DNA from: a bacterium BMS3Bbin14
Lineage (GTDB): Bacteria > Desulfobacterota > Desulfobulbia > Desulfobulbales > Desulfobulbaceae
Assembly (NCBI GenBank): GCA_002897615.1
Contig: BDTX01000030.1
Span: 26,877 to 90,876, forward strand
Reading direction: 5' to 3'
DNA length: 64,000 bases
A model generated the notes under the pieces. It saw only the letters and a list, made by a program, of their open reading frames with translations. It did no database searches and was not told the DNA's origin. The position numbers and the translations under genes are program-made. This document shows positions 37,686 to 46,606 of this stretch, one piece after another. Position 1 is the stretch's first letter. Each line of letters begins with the position of its first letter.

Positions 37686-40211
37686 CTATTTCTGCCAGAG
37701 AATAAAGTTGGCTTCCAAGGGAATGTGTGCGGCGCCATGGGCGGGAACAACCCGGGGCGTATAATCACTCGCCGGTCTGCCCGCCGGTACCGTCGCATGA
37801 TACTGATAACCGCCTTTGGCGCCGGCAAGCAAATCGCCGCGATCCATGGTCATCGGTACGGGACGGCGGTCCCGGCCCTGAGGTTCGGCATACAACTCGA
37901 CCCGGACCGCCGCCGGATCCAGGTCGCCCAGGTAAACATCAACCAGAAACAGATCACCGGCCCCGGACTCCCGCACCCGGAATTCCCCGAAATGGATATG
38001 CCGCCAGTGATCGGCCAGCAGATCATGCCACTTTTCCAGACTGACCGCCAGGCTGGCATTGTTTGCCGCCCGCTGCCTGTATGCCGCCGCAGTTGGTATA
38101 TAGTAGTTGTCGGTGTACTCTCTCGCCATCCGGTTACAGGAAAACTGCGACGTCAAACGTGCCATACTTTGCCGCATTCGTCCCACCCACGCAGTAGGAA
38201 TCCCCCGTTCATCCCGGGTGTAGAAATCAGGAATCACTTCCTGCTCCAAAAGAGTGTACAGGGCCTCCGCCTCCACCCCGTCCCAGACGGCATCGTGATC
38301 ATGCTCCTGCCCATCGCCGATGGCCCAGCCGACTTCAGGCTTGTACGCCTCGGCCCACCAACCATCCAGCTCAGAAAGGTTCAAGCCGCCGTTGACCAGA
38401 ACCTTCATGCCGCTCGTGCCGCAGGCCTCCCATGGACGGCGAGGGGTATTTAACCACAAATCCACCCCCTGGACCAGATCGGCGGCCAGGGCCATATCGT
38501 AATCATCAACAAAAAAACCGTGCCCCCGCACATCCGGCTGGCGCAGAAAATTACTCCACTGCCGGACCATTTTCTTGCCCTCCTCGTCATATGGATGCGC
38601 TTTGCCGGCAATGATAAGCTGGACGGGGCGGCGTGGATTCAGAAGCAGGCACTTCAGCCGCGCGGGATCGGTAAGGAGCAGGGTCGACCGTTTGTAAGTC
38701 GCGAAACGGCGGGCAAAGCCAATGGTCAGGACATTCGGATCGAGCATCATGACGTAGTGCTCCACCCATTCCCGGTCCCGCCCTGAAATCGCCCCCTGGC
38801 GCATAAGACGCCGCTGCACCTTTTCAATCAGCCGCTGCCGGGATTGACTGCGCATGGTCCACAGGTCTTCATCGCAGACGTTTTGCAGGGCCTGTTCATT
38901 TCCCTCCATGTCGCCAAGCCAGCGGGGCTTCCCGCACTCTCGAGTCCAGAGGGCATCAGCCGCGGCGGAATCCCAGGAGGGGACATGAACGCCGTTGGTA
39001 ACATGGCCGATGGGAATTTCACTGGCCGGCCACCGGGGAAACAAGTCCCGGAAGATGCGGCGGCTGACCTCGCCATGCAGGCGGCTGACACCGTTCACCT
39101 TACCGCAGCCGCGGATGGCGAGATAAGCCATGTTGAAGAGATCCTGATCACTGTTTCCGTCAATGCGGCCGAGGCCGAAAAAGTCATCCATACCCAGCCC
39201 CAGGCTGTCGGCATAGTTCGCAAAGTATTGAATCATCAGCTCCTGCGGGAAATGATCAAAGCCTGCCGCCACCGGGGTATGAGTGGTAAAAATGTTCCCG
39301 GCCCGGGTACAACGCAGGGCGACCGGAAACGGCTGCTTTTGCCGTTCCATGAAAGAACGGGCCCGCTCCAGAACGGCGAAGGCGGCATGCCCTTCATTCA
39401 GATGACACACAGGGCAGTCAATATCAAGGGCCTGCAACAGGCGCCAGCCGCCGATACCCAGGGCGATTTCCTGCTGCAGGCGCATCTCGACGCCACCGCC
39501 ATAAAGTTCACCGGTAATGGAGCGGTCGCCCGGGGCATTCAACAGGTCATTGCTGTCCAGCAGGTAGAGGGGGACCCGGCCCACCTGGGCCTGCCAGCCG
39601 CGCAGGTGAAGCGTCCGGCCTGGCAGCTCGACACTGACTCGCAGCCACTCGCCGTCGGGGCCTTGCAGCGGCAGCACCGGCAGCATGGTTGGATTATTAT
39701 AGGGAAAAAATGCCAGCTGGTCACCATTGCAGTCAATTGCCTGGTGAAAATAGCCTTGCTGATACAAAAGGCCGATGCCGACCACGGGGATATCCAGGTC
39801 GCTGGCGGTCTTCAGAAAATCGCCGGCCAGGATGCCCAGGCCGCCGGAATAAATGGGCAGGGCCTCACTCAAGCCGAATTCCATGCTGAAGTAGGCAACG
39901 GCCCCCAACGAGGAGTCCTTGTATGTTTCGCCGAACCAGGCCTGGCGCTTCATGCAGGTCTCCCGGTAGGTAAGCTGGCGCTGCAATTCCTCGAGAAAAG
40001 AAGCATCTGCCGCCAGGGTCTCCAGGCGTTTTCTGGAGATGGTTTCCAGAATCAGCCAGGGATCGCCGGTATCCTGCCACAACTCCGGGTCAACCATCTG
40101 CCAGAGTTCATCGGCGCTGTGATTCCAATTCCAGCGCAGATCAAGGGCCAGACTCGTCAAACCCTTGAGAGATGCCGGTAAAGATCGGGGGAGATATCGT
40201 TCCGGATTCAT
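37686..40211 (-). CDS. glgP: Alpha-glucan (glycogen/starch) phosphorylase
   Basis: An 841-residue pyridoxal-phosphate enzyme releasing glucose-1-phosphate from glycogen. It belongs to the shorter alpha-glucan family, not the classical rabbit-type family: it begins RSLPASLKGLTSLALDLRWNW and has SMEFGLSEALPIYSGGLGILAGDFLKTASD. The cofactor lysine sits in WEACGTSGMKVLVNGGLNLS. Start ATG is behind AGGAGGC. The C-terminal 120 residues are a beta-rich extension (DVYLGDLDPAAVRVELYAEP) seen in some long members. First gene of the energy operon. Confidence 0.93.
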   Translation of the reverse strand: MNPERYLPRSLPASLKGLTSLALDLRWNWNHSADELWQMVDPELWQDTGDPWLILETISRKRLETLAADASFLEELQRQLTYRETCMKRQAWFGETYKDSSLGAVAYFSMEFGLSEALPIYSGGLGILAGDFLKTASDLDIPVVGIGLLYQQGYFHQAIDCNGDQLAFFPYNNPTMLPVLPLQGPDGEWLRVSVELPGRTLHLRGWQAQVGRVPLYLLDSNDLLNAPGDRSITGELYGGGVEMRLQQEIALGIGGWRLLQALDIDCPVCHLNEGHAAFAVLERARSFMERQKQPFPVALRCTRAGNIFTTHTPVAAGFDHFPQELMIQYFANYADSLGLGMDDFFGLGRIDGNSDQDLFNMAYLAIRGCGKVNGVSRLHGEVSRRIFRDLFPRWPASEIPIGHVTNGVHVPSWDSAAADALWTRECGKPRWLGDMEGNEQALQNVCDEDLWTMRSQSRQRLIEKVQRRLMRQGAISGRDREWVEHYVMMLDPNVLTIGFARRFATYKRSTLLLTDPARLKCLLLNPRRPVQLIIAGKAHPYDEEGKKMVRQWSNFLRQPDVRGHGFFVDDYDMALAADLVQGVDLWLNTPRRPWEACGTSGMKVLVNGGLNLSELDGWWAEAYKPEVGWAIGDGQEHDHDAVWDGVEAEALYTLLEQEVIPDFYTRDERGIPTAWVGRMRQSMARLTSQFSCNRMAREYTDNYYIPTAAAYRQRAANNASLAVSLEKWHDLLADHWRHIHFGEFRVRESGAGDLFLVDVYLGDLDPAAVRVELYAEPQGRDRRPVPMTMDRGDLLAGAKGGYQYHATVPAGRPASDYTPRVVPAHGAAHIPLEANFILWQK

Positions 40212-40576
40212 AAACTGCCTCCTGAATATAAAAGAATACCGCTAAGATTTGAACTGTGGCGCCCAGCCGGGAATGGTCTTTTCACCAGATCTCCCGAGGG
40301 CCTCGCTGACCTCGAACAAGAAACCTCGTTTCCGGAACTCCGGAAGAGAAGGCCTCCTCTTATCCGTTACCTTTTCATTGTATATTGTCAAGGCATATAG
40401 GACAAGTTCCCGCCCCTCTAATTTTTCGAATTTTCCTGCCGGGAGAACAGTGGCCGGACCTGACAAAACGGATTGCGGATATTCTCGGAGACCAACAGGG
40501 CCTAAGGTGATATTCCCAGAATTATTTTTTGAGCATAACGCCGGGATCGGGCAAAAAGACCGTCTCGGGATGGGCA
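40212..40576. other. Gene-free stretch upstream of the glucan phosphorylase
   Basis: It should contain the promoter of the phosphorylase-phosphoketolase-ATPase operon, but no clear pair of boxes was found. A segment at 40290-40336 resembles 55005-55056 and is listed as a repeat. Open frames on both strands lack ribosome sites or family marks and were not called. Confidence 0.45.
40290..40336 (+). repeat. Short dispersed repeat R4, copy 1
   Basis: The segment from TCTCCCGAGGGCC through CTCGAACAAGAAACC to CGTTTCCGGA matches 55005-55056 with a few gaps and changes. Both copies lie between genes. The function is unknown; on the minus strand the second copy makes a small GAAA-loop hairpin followed by seven T. 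Confidence 0.4.
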
Positions 40577-42595
40577 CTAACAGGCCAGAAGCAGCTCGGT
40601 CAATTCCTTGATCTGGTCGCGGTATCCCGCGGCCTCTTCAAAGGCCAGCTCGGCGGCGGCCGCGCGCATCTTTTTCTCCAACAGGCTGATTTCGCGGCGC
40701 AGATCATCAACGCTGTGATAGACGACCTCCGGTTCCGCGGCCTGCCGCCCCGCCTCTATGCCGCCCGTTGCATACCCTGCCCCCGTGGTCCGGAGGTGCT
40801 GCATCAGGGAATCCTTGACCGTTGAACGAATGGTTGTCGGCACGATACCATGTTTTTCGTTAAATTCCGCCTGCAATTGCCGCCGCCGGCCGGTCTCGTC
40901 AATAGTGTATTGCATGGAGCGGGTGATCCGGTCCGCATAAAGAATGACGGTGCCCCGGGCGTTTCGGGAGGCCCGGCCGCAGGTCTGCACCAGGGAACGC
41001 GCTGAACGGAGGAATCCTTCCTTGTCGGCATCCAGGATAGCCACCAGCGAGACCTCGGGGATATCAAGACCCTCGCGCAGGAGGTTGATGCCGATGAGGA
41101 CATTGTACTCGCCGTTACGCAGGTCCCGGATCAGTTCGACCCGTGCCAGGGTGTCGATATCCGAATGGAGGTACCTGACCTCGACCCCGACATTTTCATA
41201 ATACTCGGTCAGGTCTTCGGCCATCCGCTTGGTCAGGGTGGTGACCAGCACGGCCTCATGACGTTCGCTGCGCTGCCGGATTTCCTCCAGCAGGTCATCA
41301 ACCTGGGTCGCGGCCGGCCGCACCTCGATTTCGGGATCAAGCAGGCCGGTGGGCCGGATGAGCTGTTCCACGACCCGGCCGTCGGCCCGTTGCAGCTCAT
41401 AATCGCCGGGCGTGGCCGAGACGTAGACCACCTGGTTGACCCGCTCCTCGAACTCGTCAAAACGAAGGGGCCGGTTATCAAGGGCCGAGGGCAGACGAAA
41501 ACCGAAATTCACCAGGGTCGTTTTGCGGGAACGGTCGCCGTTGAACATGCCGCCGATCTGCGGTACCGCGATATGCGACTCGTCAATGAACATCAGGAAG
41601 TCAGCGGGAAAATAATCGAGCAGGTTGGGCGGCGGCGCTCCCGGCTCCTTGCCGGTCAGGTGGCGGCTGTAATTTTCAATCCCGTTGCAGTAGCCCAGTT
41701 CCTCGATCATCTCCAGGTCAAACATGGTGCGCTGTTCCAGGCGCTGACATTCCACCAGCCGGTTTTCGGCCTGCAGTTCGGCCAACCGCCCGCGCAACTC
41801 GTCTTTGATCGTATGCATGGCCCGCTGCAGCCGGTCCCGGCTGGTGACGAAATGGCTGCCCGGGAACACGGTCAACTCCTCCATCTCCCTGATCGCCACA
41901 CCGCGGAGGGGATCAATAATGGAAACGGCCTCCACCGTATCGCCAAAGAACTCGACCCGGATCGCATAATCATCTTCATGCACGGGGAAGATCTCGATCA
42001 CGTCGCCCCGCACCCTGAAAGTCCCCCGGTGGAACGAGACCTCGTTGCGCTCGTAGAGCATGATAACCAGACGGCGCTGCATCTCTGCCATGGGATAGTC
42101 TGCGCCCACCCGCAGGAAGAGATGCATATTCCGGTACTCGTCCGGCGAGCCGAGGCCGTAAATGCAGGAGACCGAGGCCACGATCAGGACGTCCGGCCTG
42201 GTCAGCAGCGAAATAGTGGCCGAATGCCGCATCTTATCAATGGCATCGTTGATGGATGAATCCTTTTCAATATAGGTATCGGACTGGGGGATATAGGCTT
42301 CGGGCTGGTAGTAATCGTAGTAGCTGACAAAATATTCCACCGCGTTGCCGGGGAAAAGTTCGCGGAACTCGGCAAACAACTGGGCCGCCAGGGTCTTGTT
42401 GGGAGCCAGCACCAGGGTCGGCCGCTGAACCCGTTCGATGACCTTGGCCATGGTAAAGGTCTTGCCGGAGCCGGTAACGCCCAGCAGCACCTGGTCGCGC
42501 ACCCCGGCCTCGATACCGCCGGTCAGCAGATCAATGGCCCGGGGCTGGTCACCGGCCGGGGAGAATGGGGAGACGAGTTGAAAAGGATGGTCCAT
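40577..42595 (-). CDS. uvrB: Excinuclease ABC subunit B
   Basis: A 672-residue helicase-like protein of nucleotide excision repair. Marks: [25 protein letters not shown]-loop, [29 protein letters not shown] (the beta-hairpin that clamps the DNA), [20 protein letters not shown], and a C-terminal UvrC-binding UVR motif ([27 protein letters not shown]). It starts 8 bases after the tsaC stop, without a strong ribosome site of its own. Confidence 0.97.
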   Translation of the reverse strand: MDHPFQLVSPFSPAGDQPRAIDLLTGGIEAGVRDQVLLGVTGSGKTFTMAKVIERVQRPTLVLAPNKTLAAQLFAEFRELFPGNAVEYFVSYYDYYQPEAYIPQSDTYIEKDSSINDAIDKMRHSATISLLTRPDVLIVASVSCIYGLGSPDEYRNMHLFLRVGADYPMAEMQRRLVIMLYERNEVSFHRGTFRVRGDVIEIFPVHEDDYAIRVEFFGDTVEAVSIIDPLRGVAIREMEELTVFPGSHFVTSRDRLQRAMHTIKDELRGRLAELQAENRLVECQRLEQRTMFDLEMIEELGYCNGIENYSRHLTGKEPGAPPPNLLDYFPADFLMFIDESHIAVPQIGGMFNGDRSRKTTLVNFGFRLPSALDNRPLRFDEFEERVNQVVYVSATPGDYELQRADGRVVEQLIRPTGLLDPEIEVRPAATQVDDLLEEIRQRSERHEAVLVTTLTKRMAEDLTEYYENVGVEVRYLHSDIDTLARVELIRDLRNGEYNVLIGINLLREGLDIPEVSLVAILDADKEGFLRSARSLVQTCGRASRNARGTVILYADRITRSMQYTIDETGRRRQLQAEFNEKHGIVPTTIRSTVKDSLMQHLRTTGAGYATGGIEAGRQAAEPEVVYHSVDDLRREISLLEKKMRAAAAELAFEEAAGYRDQIKELTELLLAC

Positions 42596-42603
42596 CGGCA
42601 GAC

Positions 42604-43224
42604 TCAGGTGGTGTTGACCAGCCGCTCAATCTCCCGGAAGGGGATGCACCCTTCACGGATACGGCGAACCCCCTGCCGGGTCACGGCGATCAGCGTTGAC
42701 CCGGCGCGGCCCGGGGTGGCGCCGCCATCAAGGACCAGGTCAACCTCGGTCCCGAACAGGCGCCGGACCTCCCCGCCGGTGACCGCTGCCGCTTCACCCG
42801 AACGGTTGGCGCTGGTCGCGGTCAGCGGTGAGCCGAAGGCCCGGACCAGGCCGGTTGCCAGGGGATGCGGCGATTGCCTGACTCCCACGCTCGCGGTCCC
42901 CCCGGTCAGCAGGGCCGGCAATTCAGGGCGGGCGGGAAAGACCAGGGTCAGCGGGCCGGGCCAGAAACGATCCATGAGCGGCCCGGCAATATCGGGAATC
43001 TCCGCGGCCAGGAGACCGAGCTGCTCCCGCCCGGCCAGCAGCACGAGAACCGGCTTGAGCCGCAACCTTTTCTTGACCGTGAACAGCCGCTCCAGGGCCT
43101 GCTCATTAAACGGATCAACCGCGAGGCCGTAATAGGTCTCGGTGGGGAAGGCGACCAGGCCGCCGTCTCTCAAAACGGCAGCGGCCTCGACAATCTCCTG
43201 CTGTTGCCGTGCCGACAGGGTCAC
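42604..43224 (-). CDS. tsaC: L-threonylcarbamoyladenylate synthase (YrdC/Sua5 family)
   Basis: A 206-residue enzyme making the threonylcarbamoyl-AMP used for the t6A base of tRNAs. Marks: [50 protein letters not shown] and [10 protein letters not shown]. It starts with GTG at 43224 that overlaps the purD-purE stop by 4 bases, indicating coupled translation. Confidence 0.93.
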   Translation of the reverse strand: MTLSARQQQEIVEAAAVLRDGGLVAFPTETYYGLAVDPFNEQALERLFTVKKRLRLKPVLVLLAGREQLGLLAAEIPDIAGPLMDRFWPGPLTLVFPARPELPALLTGGTASVGVRQSPHPLATGLVRAFGSPLTATSANRSGEAAAVTGGEVRRLFGTEVDLVLDGGATPGRAGSTLIAVTRQGVRRIREGCIPFREIERLVNTT

Positions 43225-44993
43225 TTGCCGAGATCGTCATTCATCTTGGCGACCTGCCCGGCCATCTTCCGCCGGAATTCGCCAAGGCCGGCCTTGATCC
43301 CGGCATCGGAGAGACCGAGTATCCTGGCGGCAAGTACGGCTGCATTTTTCGCCCCCGGCGCGCCGATGCCCATGGTGGCGACCGGGATCCCCGGCGGCAT
43401 CTGCACCGTTGACAACAGGGCGTCAAGGCCGTTCAGGGGTGAAGCGTCAATGGGCACGCCGATGACCGGCAGGAGGGTCTGGGCCGCAATCGCCCCGGCC
43501 AGATGGGCCGCCATGCCCGCCCCCGCAATAATAACCCGCAGGCCACGGTCGGCGGCGGTCCGGGCATACTCGGCGGTCTGTTCCGGCGTGCGGTGCGCCG
43601 ACGAGACGATCATCTCGTGCCTGATCCCCAGGGACTGCAGGAAATCGGCCGCCGCCTGCATCACCGGGAGATCCGAGCCGCTGCCCATGACGATACCGAC
43701 AACCGGGTCCTCGCGTTTCGCCAATCGTTTCAGAGCCCGGTGGCCGATGTCGGTGCGATAGGTACAGCCGTCCCAGCGGATTACCCCGACCGCCTCGTAG
43801 GCCCTGGCGATAGCCGCACCGATATCAGCGCCGATGGCGGTCACCCCGAGGACCCGGCCGCCGGCCGTAACAATGCGGCGGTTTTTGACGGCGGTGCCGG
43901 CGTGGAACACCACCACATCCTTCATCTTCCCGGCCTTGACGAGGCCGGTGATGGGCTTGCCCGTATCGTACTTGGCCGGATAGCCCCGGGAGGCCATAAC
44001 GACGCAAACCGCGGGCCGGGGATCGATGTCCAGCTCAATGGTCTCGAGCCGGCCTTCAATAACGGCCTCCATGACATCGACCAGATCGGACCGCAGACGC
44101 ATGAGCAGGGGCTGACACTCGGGATCACCGAAACGGCAGTTGAACTCCAGGACACTCAGGCGGTCTCCGTCGATCATCATGCCGGCGTAAAGCATGCCCT
44201 TGTAGGGCCGCCCCTCTGCCGCCATCCCCCGGACCGTGGGCAGCATCACCTCGTCCATGATCCGCCGGGCCAGGTCCTCGGTAAGCACCGGGGCCGGGGA
44301 GTAGGCCCCCATGCCGCCGGTGTTGGGCCCCTTGTCGCCATCGAAAATCGCCTTGTGGTCCTGTGACGAGGGCAAGGGCAGCACCGTGGTGCCGTCGGCA
44401 AAGGCGATAAACGAGACCTCCTCGCCCTGCAGGAACTCCTCCACCACAACCTTGTTGCCGGCCGGGCCGAAGGCCTTGTCTTTCATAATCAGATCAACGG
44501 CCTTCTTGGCCTCGGCCGTAGTCCGGGCGATAATCACCCCCTTGCCGGCGGCCAGCCCGTCCGCCTTGACCACACAGGGAGCGCCGATGGAATCAATATA
44601 TTTTTTAGCGGCTCCCCGCTTGCTAAACACCTGGTACGCAGCGCTTGGGATGGAATACTTTTGCAGAAAATCCTTGGTAAAGACCTTGCTCCTTTCCAGT
44701 TCGGCAGCGGCGGCAGAGGGTCCGAAGATGCGCAGCCCCTTTTTTTCAAAAACATCAACAATCCCCCGGGTCAGCGGATCTTCCGGGCCGACAACGGTCA
44801 GGTCTATATTTTCCGCCGCGGCAAACGCGGCCAGTTCCTCGATATCCCCGGCAGCGAGGTCGACACAGCTCGCCAGTTTTCTTATGCCGGCGTTGCCCGG
44901 GGCACAATAAATCGCGGTGACCCGGGGACTCTGCCGCAGCTTCCACACCAGGGCATGCTCACGACCACCTGAACCAATGACCAAAATTCTCAT
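43221..44993 (-). CDS. purD: PurD-PurE fusion: GAR synthetase plus N5-CAIR mutase
   Basis: A 590-residue fusion of two purine enzymes. Residues 1-about 425 are phosphoribosylamine-glycine ligase (MRILVIGSGGREHALVWKL; GPEDPLTRGIVD; KADGLAAGKGVIIA; FNCRFGDPECQ). Residues about 432-590 are PurE, the carboxyaminoimidazole ribonucleotide mutase (VVGIVMGSGSDLPVMQAAADFL; VSSAHRTPEQ; AGAGMAAHLAGAIAAQT; PLNGLDALLSTVQMPPGIPVAT). There is no stop or frame change between the parts. The two steps are not consecutive in the pathway. Start ATG 44993 is behind GGAG; upstream ATGs at 45005 and 45008 lack a site. Confidence 0.93.
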   Translation of the reverse strand: MRILVIGSGGREHALVWKLRQSPRVTAIYCAPGNAGIRKLASCVDLAAGDIEELAAFAAAENIDLTVVGPEDPLTRGIVDVFEKKGLRIFGPSAAAAELERSKVFTKDFLQKYSIPSAAYQVFSKRGAAKKYIDSIGAPCVVKADGLAAGKGVIIARTTAEAKKAVDLIMKDKAFGPAGNKVVVEEFLQGEEVSFIAFADGTTVLPLPSSQDHKAIFDGDKGPNTGGMGAYSPAPVLTEDLARRIMDEVMLPTVRGMAAEGRPYKGMLYAGMMIDGDRLSVLEFNCRFGDPECQPLLMRLRSDLVDVMEAVIEGRLETIELDIDPRPAVCVVMASRGYPAKYDTGKPITGLVKAGKMKDVVVFHAGTAVKNRRIVTAGGRVLGVTAIGADIGAAIARAYEAVGVIRWDGCTYRTDIGHRALKRLAKREDPVVGIVMGSGSDLPVMQAAADFLQSLGIRHEMIVSSAHRTPEQTAEYARTAADRGLRVIIAGAGMAAHLAGAIAAQTLLPVIGVPIDASPLNGLDALLSTVQMPPGIPVATMGIGAPGAKNAAVLAARILGLSDAGIKAGLGEFRRKMAGQVAKMNDDLGK

Positions 44994-45137
44994 CTTATTC
45001 TCCATCATAAAAGACGAACTCGTAAAAAAAGCACCGGGAACACGCCGGACGAGTCTATCAACTACATCTTTTTTTACAATATCTTAAGGACCGCTCATCA
45101 CTCCGACGTCATAAAATCGAACAGCGATCCATTTTGC

Positions 45138-45187
45138 TTGACACGATATATACAATTCTGTTATTCATATTAATGAATAATCATTCA
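45138..45187 (+). promoter_or_regulatory. Promoter and overlapping palindromic operator of the TetR gene
   Basis: A consensus TTGACA (-35) at 45138-45143 is followed by two overlapping inverted repeats, ATTCAT-N4-ATGAAT (45163-45178) and TGAAT-N4-ATTCA (45174-45187), at the place of the -10 box. This layout fits self-repression by the TetR-family protein encoded 38 bases on. The sites resemble the TGAATGA/TCATTCA operators of FadR-like TetR proteins. Confidence 0.55.
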
Positions 45188-45225
45188 GTAACCATGGTCC
45201 CAGAATCCTCTTCAAGAATACTTCG

Positions 45226-45879
45226 ATGAAGTCAGCAGATAAACATAATAAAATTATTCGCGCCGCCACCAAAGTTTTTGCCAAAAAAGGATTTTTTAAT
45301 GCCAGGATCTCGGATATCGCCAAGGAGGCGAAGGTAGCCGACGGCACTATCTATCTCTATTTCAACAATAAATTTGACATTCTCCTTACTGTCTTTGAAC
45401 AGGAAATAGGCAAATTGGTTGATCAAATCAAGGCCTTGCTCGCCGAAGAAGATGATCCCCGCCGCATGATTGAAATTTTTATTGCCAAGCACCTTCAGGA
45501 GATGAAAAAAAATAAGAACCTGGCAGAGGTGATCCAGATTGAACTCCGGCAGACCAATAAACTGGTCAGGGACTACCGTAACAACAGATTCAGCGAATAC
45601 ATAAACATCATCTCGACCATCATCAAACAGGGACAGGACAAAAACGTCTTTCGCCAGGACATCCTGCCCGGCATTGCTAAACGGGCCATCTTCGGAGCGC
45701 TTGATGAAATCGCCAGGATCTGGAACCTGGACCTTGTCTCCGAATACTCCATGGACGAAACGGTGCAACAGGTCATCAATATCTTCCTGCTTGGCATCCT
45801 GAACGAGCCTGGCCGTCAATACCGCCTGAAAGTCAAACCGTCACGGGTCAATCCACGGAAGAAGCCTGAATTTCCATGA
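45226..45879 (+). CDS. TetR/AcrR-family transcriptional regulator (FadR-like)
   Basis: A 217-residue repressor. The helix-turn-helix is in residues 8-50 (NKIIRAATKVFAKKGFFNARISDIAKEAKVADGTIYLYFNNK). The C-terminal ligand domain (about 60-195) resembles that of fatty-acyl-CoA responsive members (VIQIELRQTNKLVRDY, AKRAIFGALDEIARIW). It probably binds the palindromes in its own promoter. No fatty-acid gene lies beside it. Its last 32 bases overlap the convergent greA gene. Confidence 0.88.
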   Translation: MKSADKHNKIIRAATKVFAKKGFFNARISDIAKEAKVADGTIYLYFNNKFDILLTVFEQEIGKLVDQIKALLAEEDDPRRMIEIFIAKHLQEMKKNKNLAEVIQIELRQTNKLVRDYRNNRFSEYINIISTIIKQGQDKNVFRQDILPGIAKRAIFGALDEIARIWNLDLVSEYSMDETVQQVINIFLLGILNEPGRQYRLKVKPSRVNPRKKPEFP

Positions 45880-46333
45880 CCTCGAATTCACGGTTACCGC
45901 CGGGGGTCTTGGTCTTCACTTCATCCCCGACCTCTTTCCCCAGCATTGACCTGCCGAGAGGAGAAAGCACCGAAATGGATCCCTTCTTGACATCCGCTTC
46001 TTCCGGCCCAAGGAGCTGATAGGTTACCTCCTCCTCTGTTTCCATGTCCGTCAAGGTAACCACTGTCCCAAAAACAGCCCGAACACAGTCCACTTCCGAA
46101 CAATCGATCACTTCCGCCCGGGCAAGTTTATCCTTAAGCTCGATAATGCGCCCCTCAATCATCCCCTGCCGCTCCTTGGCGGCATGATATTCGGCGTTTT
46201 CACTCAAATCACCATGCTCACGGGCCACTTCAATGGCCTTAACTACAACAAAACGCTCCACCCGTTCAAGCTGGTCGAGTTCCTCGCGCAGACGTTGATA
46301 ACCGGTCCGGGACATTGGAATTCTTTCCATCAT
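45848..46333 (-). CDS. greA: Transcription elongation factor GreA
   Basis: A 161-residue protein: N-terminal coiled coil from MSRTGYQRLREELDQLE with AREHGDLSENAEYHAAKERQ (tip acidic residues that act in RNA polymerase's channel), and a C-terminal FKBP-like domain (ISVLSPLGRSMLGKEVGDEV). It rescues backtracked polymerase. Start ATG at 46333 follows AGGAG by 8 bases; the next ATG at 46330 gives MERIPM, also plausible. Confidence 0.95.
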   Translation of the reverse strand: MMERIPMSRTGYQRLREELDQLERVERFVVVKAIEVAREHGDLSENAEYHAAKERQGMIEGRIIELKDKLARAEVIDCSEVDCVRAVFGTVVTLTDMETEEEVTYQLLGPEEADVKKGSISVLSPLGRSMLGKEVGDEVKTKTPGGNREFEVMEIQASSVD

Positions 46334-46454
46334 GTCAACTTTCTCCTCTTATTTCAAAATAACAATTATATTGGGACTCAATGTCAATTCTGGAATCGTA
46401 ACGGTCAAAAAAATGATAAGGTGTTGATTTCAACCCCGCAACGTCACTTCAGGT

Positions 46455-46606
46455 GTAACCGTTCACCTGCACCCCATCTTTGTCCGTTTCGCCCTCCTCA
46501 GGTACAGGGAGTACACCTCGGAGGGCGAAACGAACAAATCCGGGGCACATCTGAACGGTTACAGTTACGAGTTGAGGGTAGTTTATTGCCTCTGGTGAAC
46601 GGTTAC
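46455..46606 (+). repeat. R3 repeat, 152 bp, with 8-bp target duplication (copy 1)
   Basis: It starts GTAACCGTTCACCTG and ends with GGTGAACGGTTAC, inverted ends beginning GTAA. CTTCAGGT lies at 46447-46454 and again at 46607-46614, a perfect 8-bp target duplication. A third copy of the end (GAACGGTTACAG) lies inside near 46551-46562. It encodes no protein. The right end replaces the stop codon of the TPR gene. Confidence 0.9.

Noticed and set aside
40242..40577. Small minus-strand frame between uvrB and the glucan phosphorylase
   Set aside because: No ribosome site and no family marks; the plus strand is open over the same stretch and part of it is a dispersed repeat.
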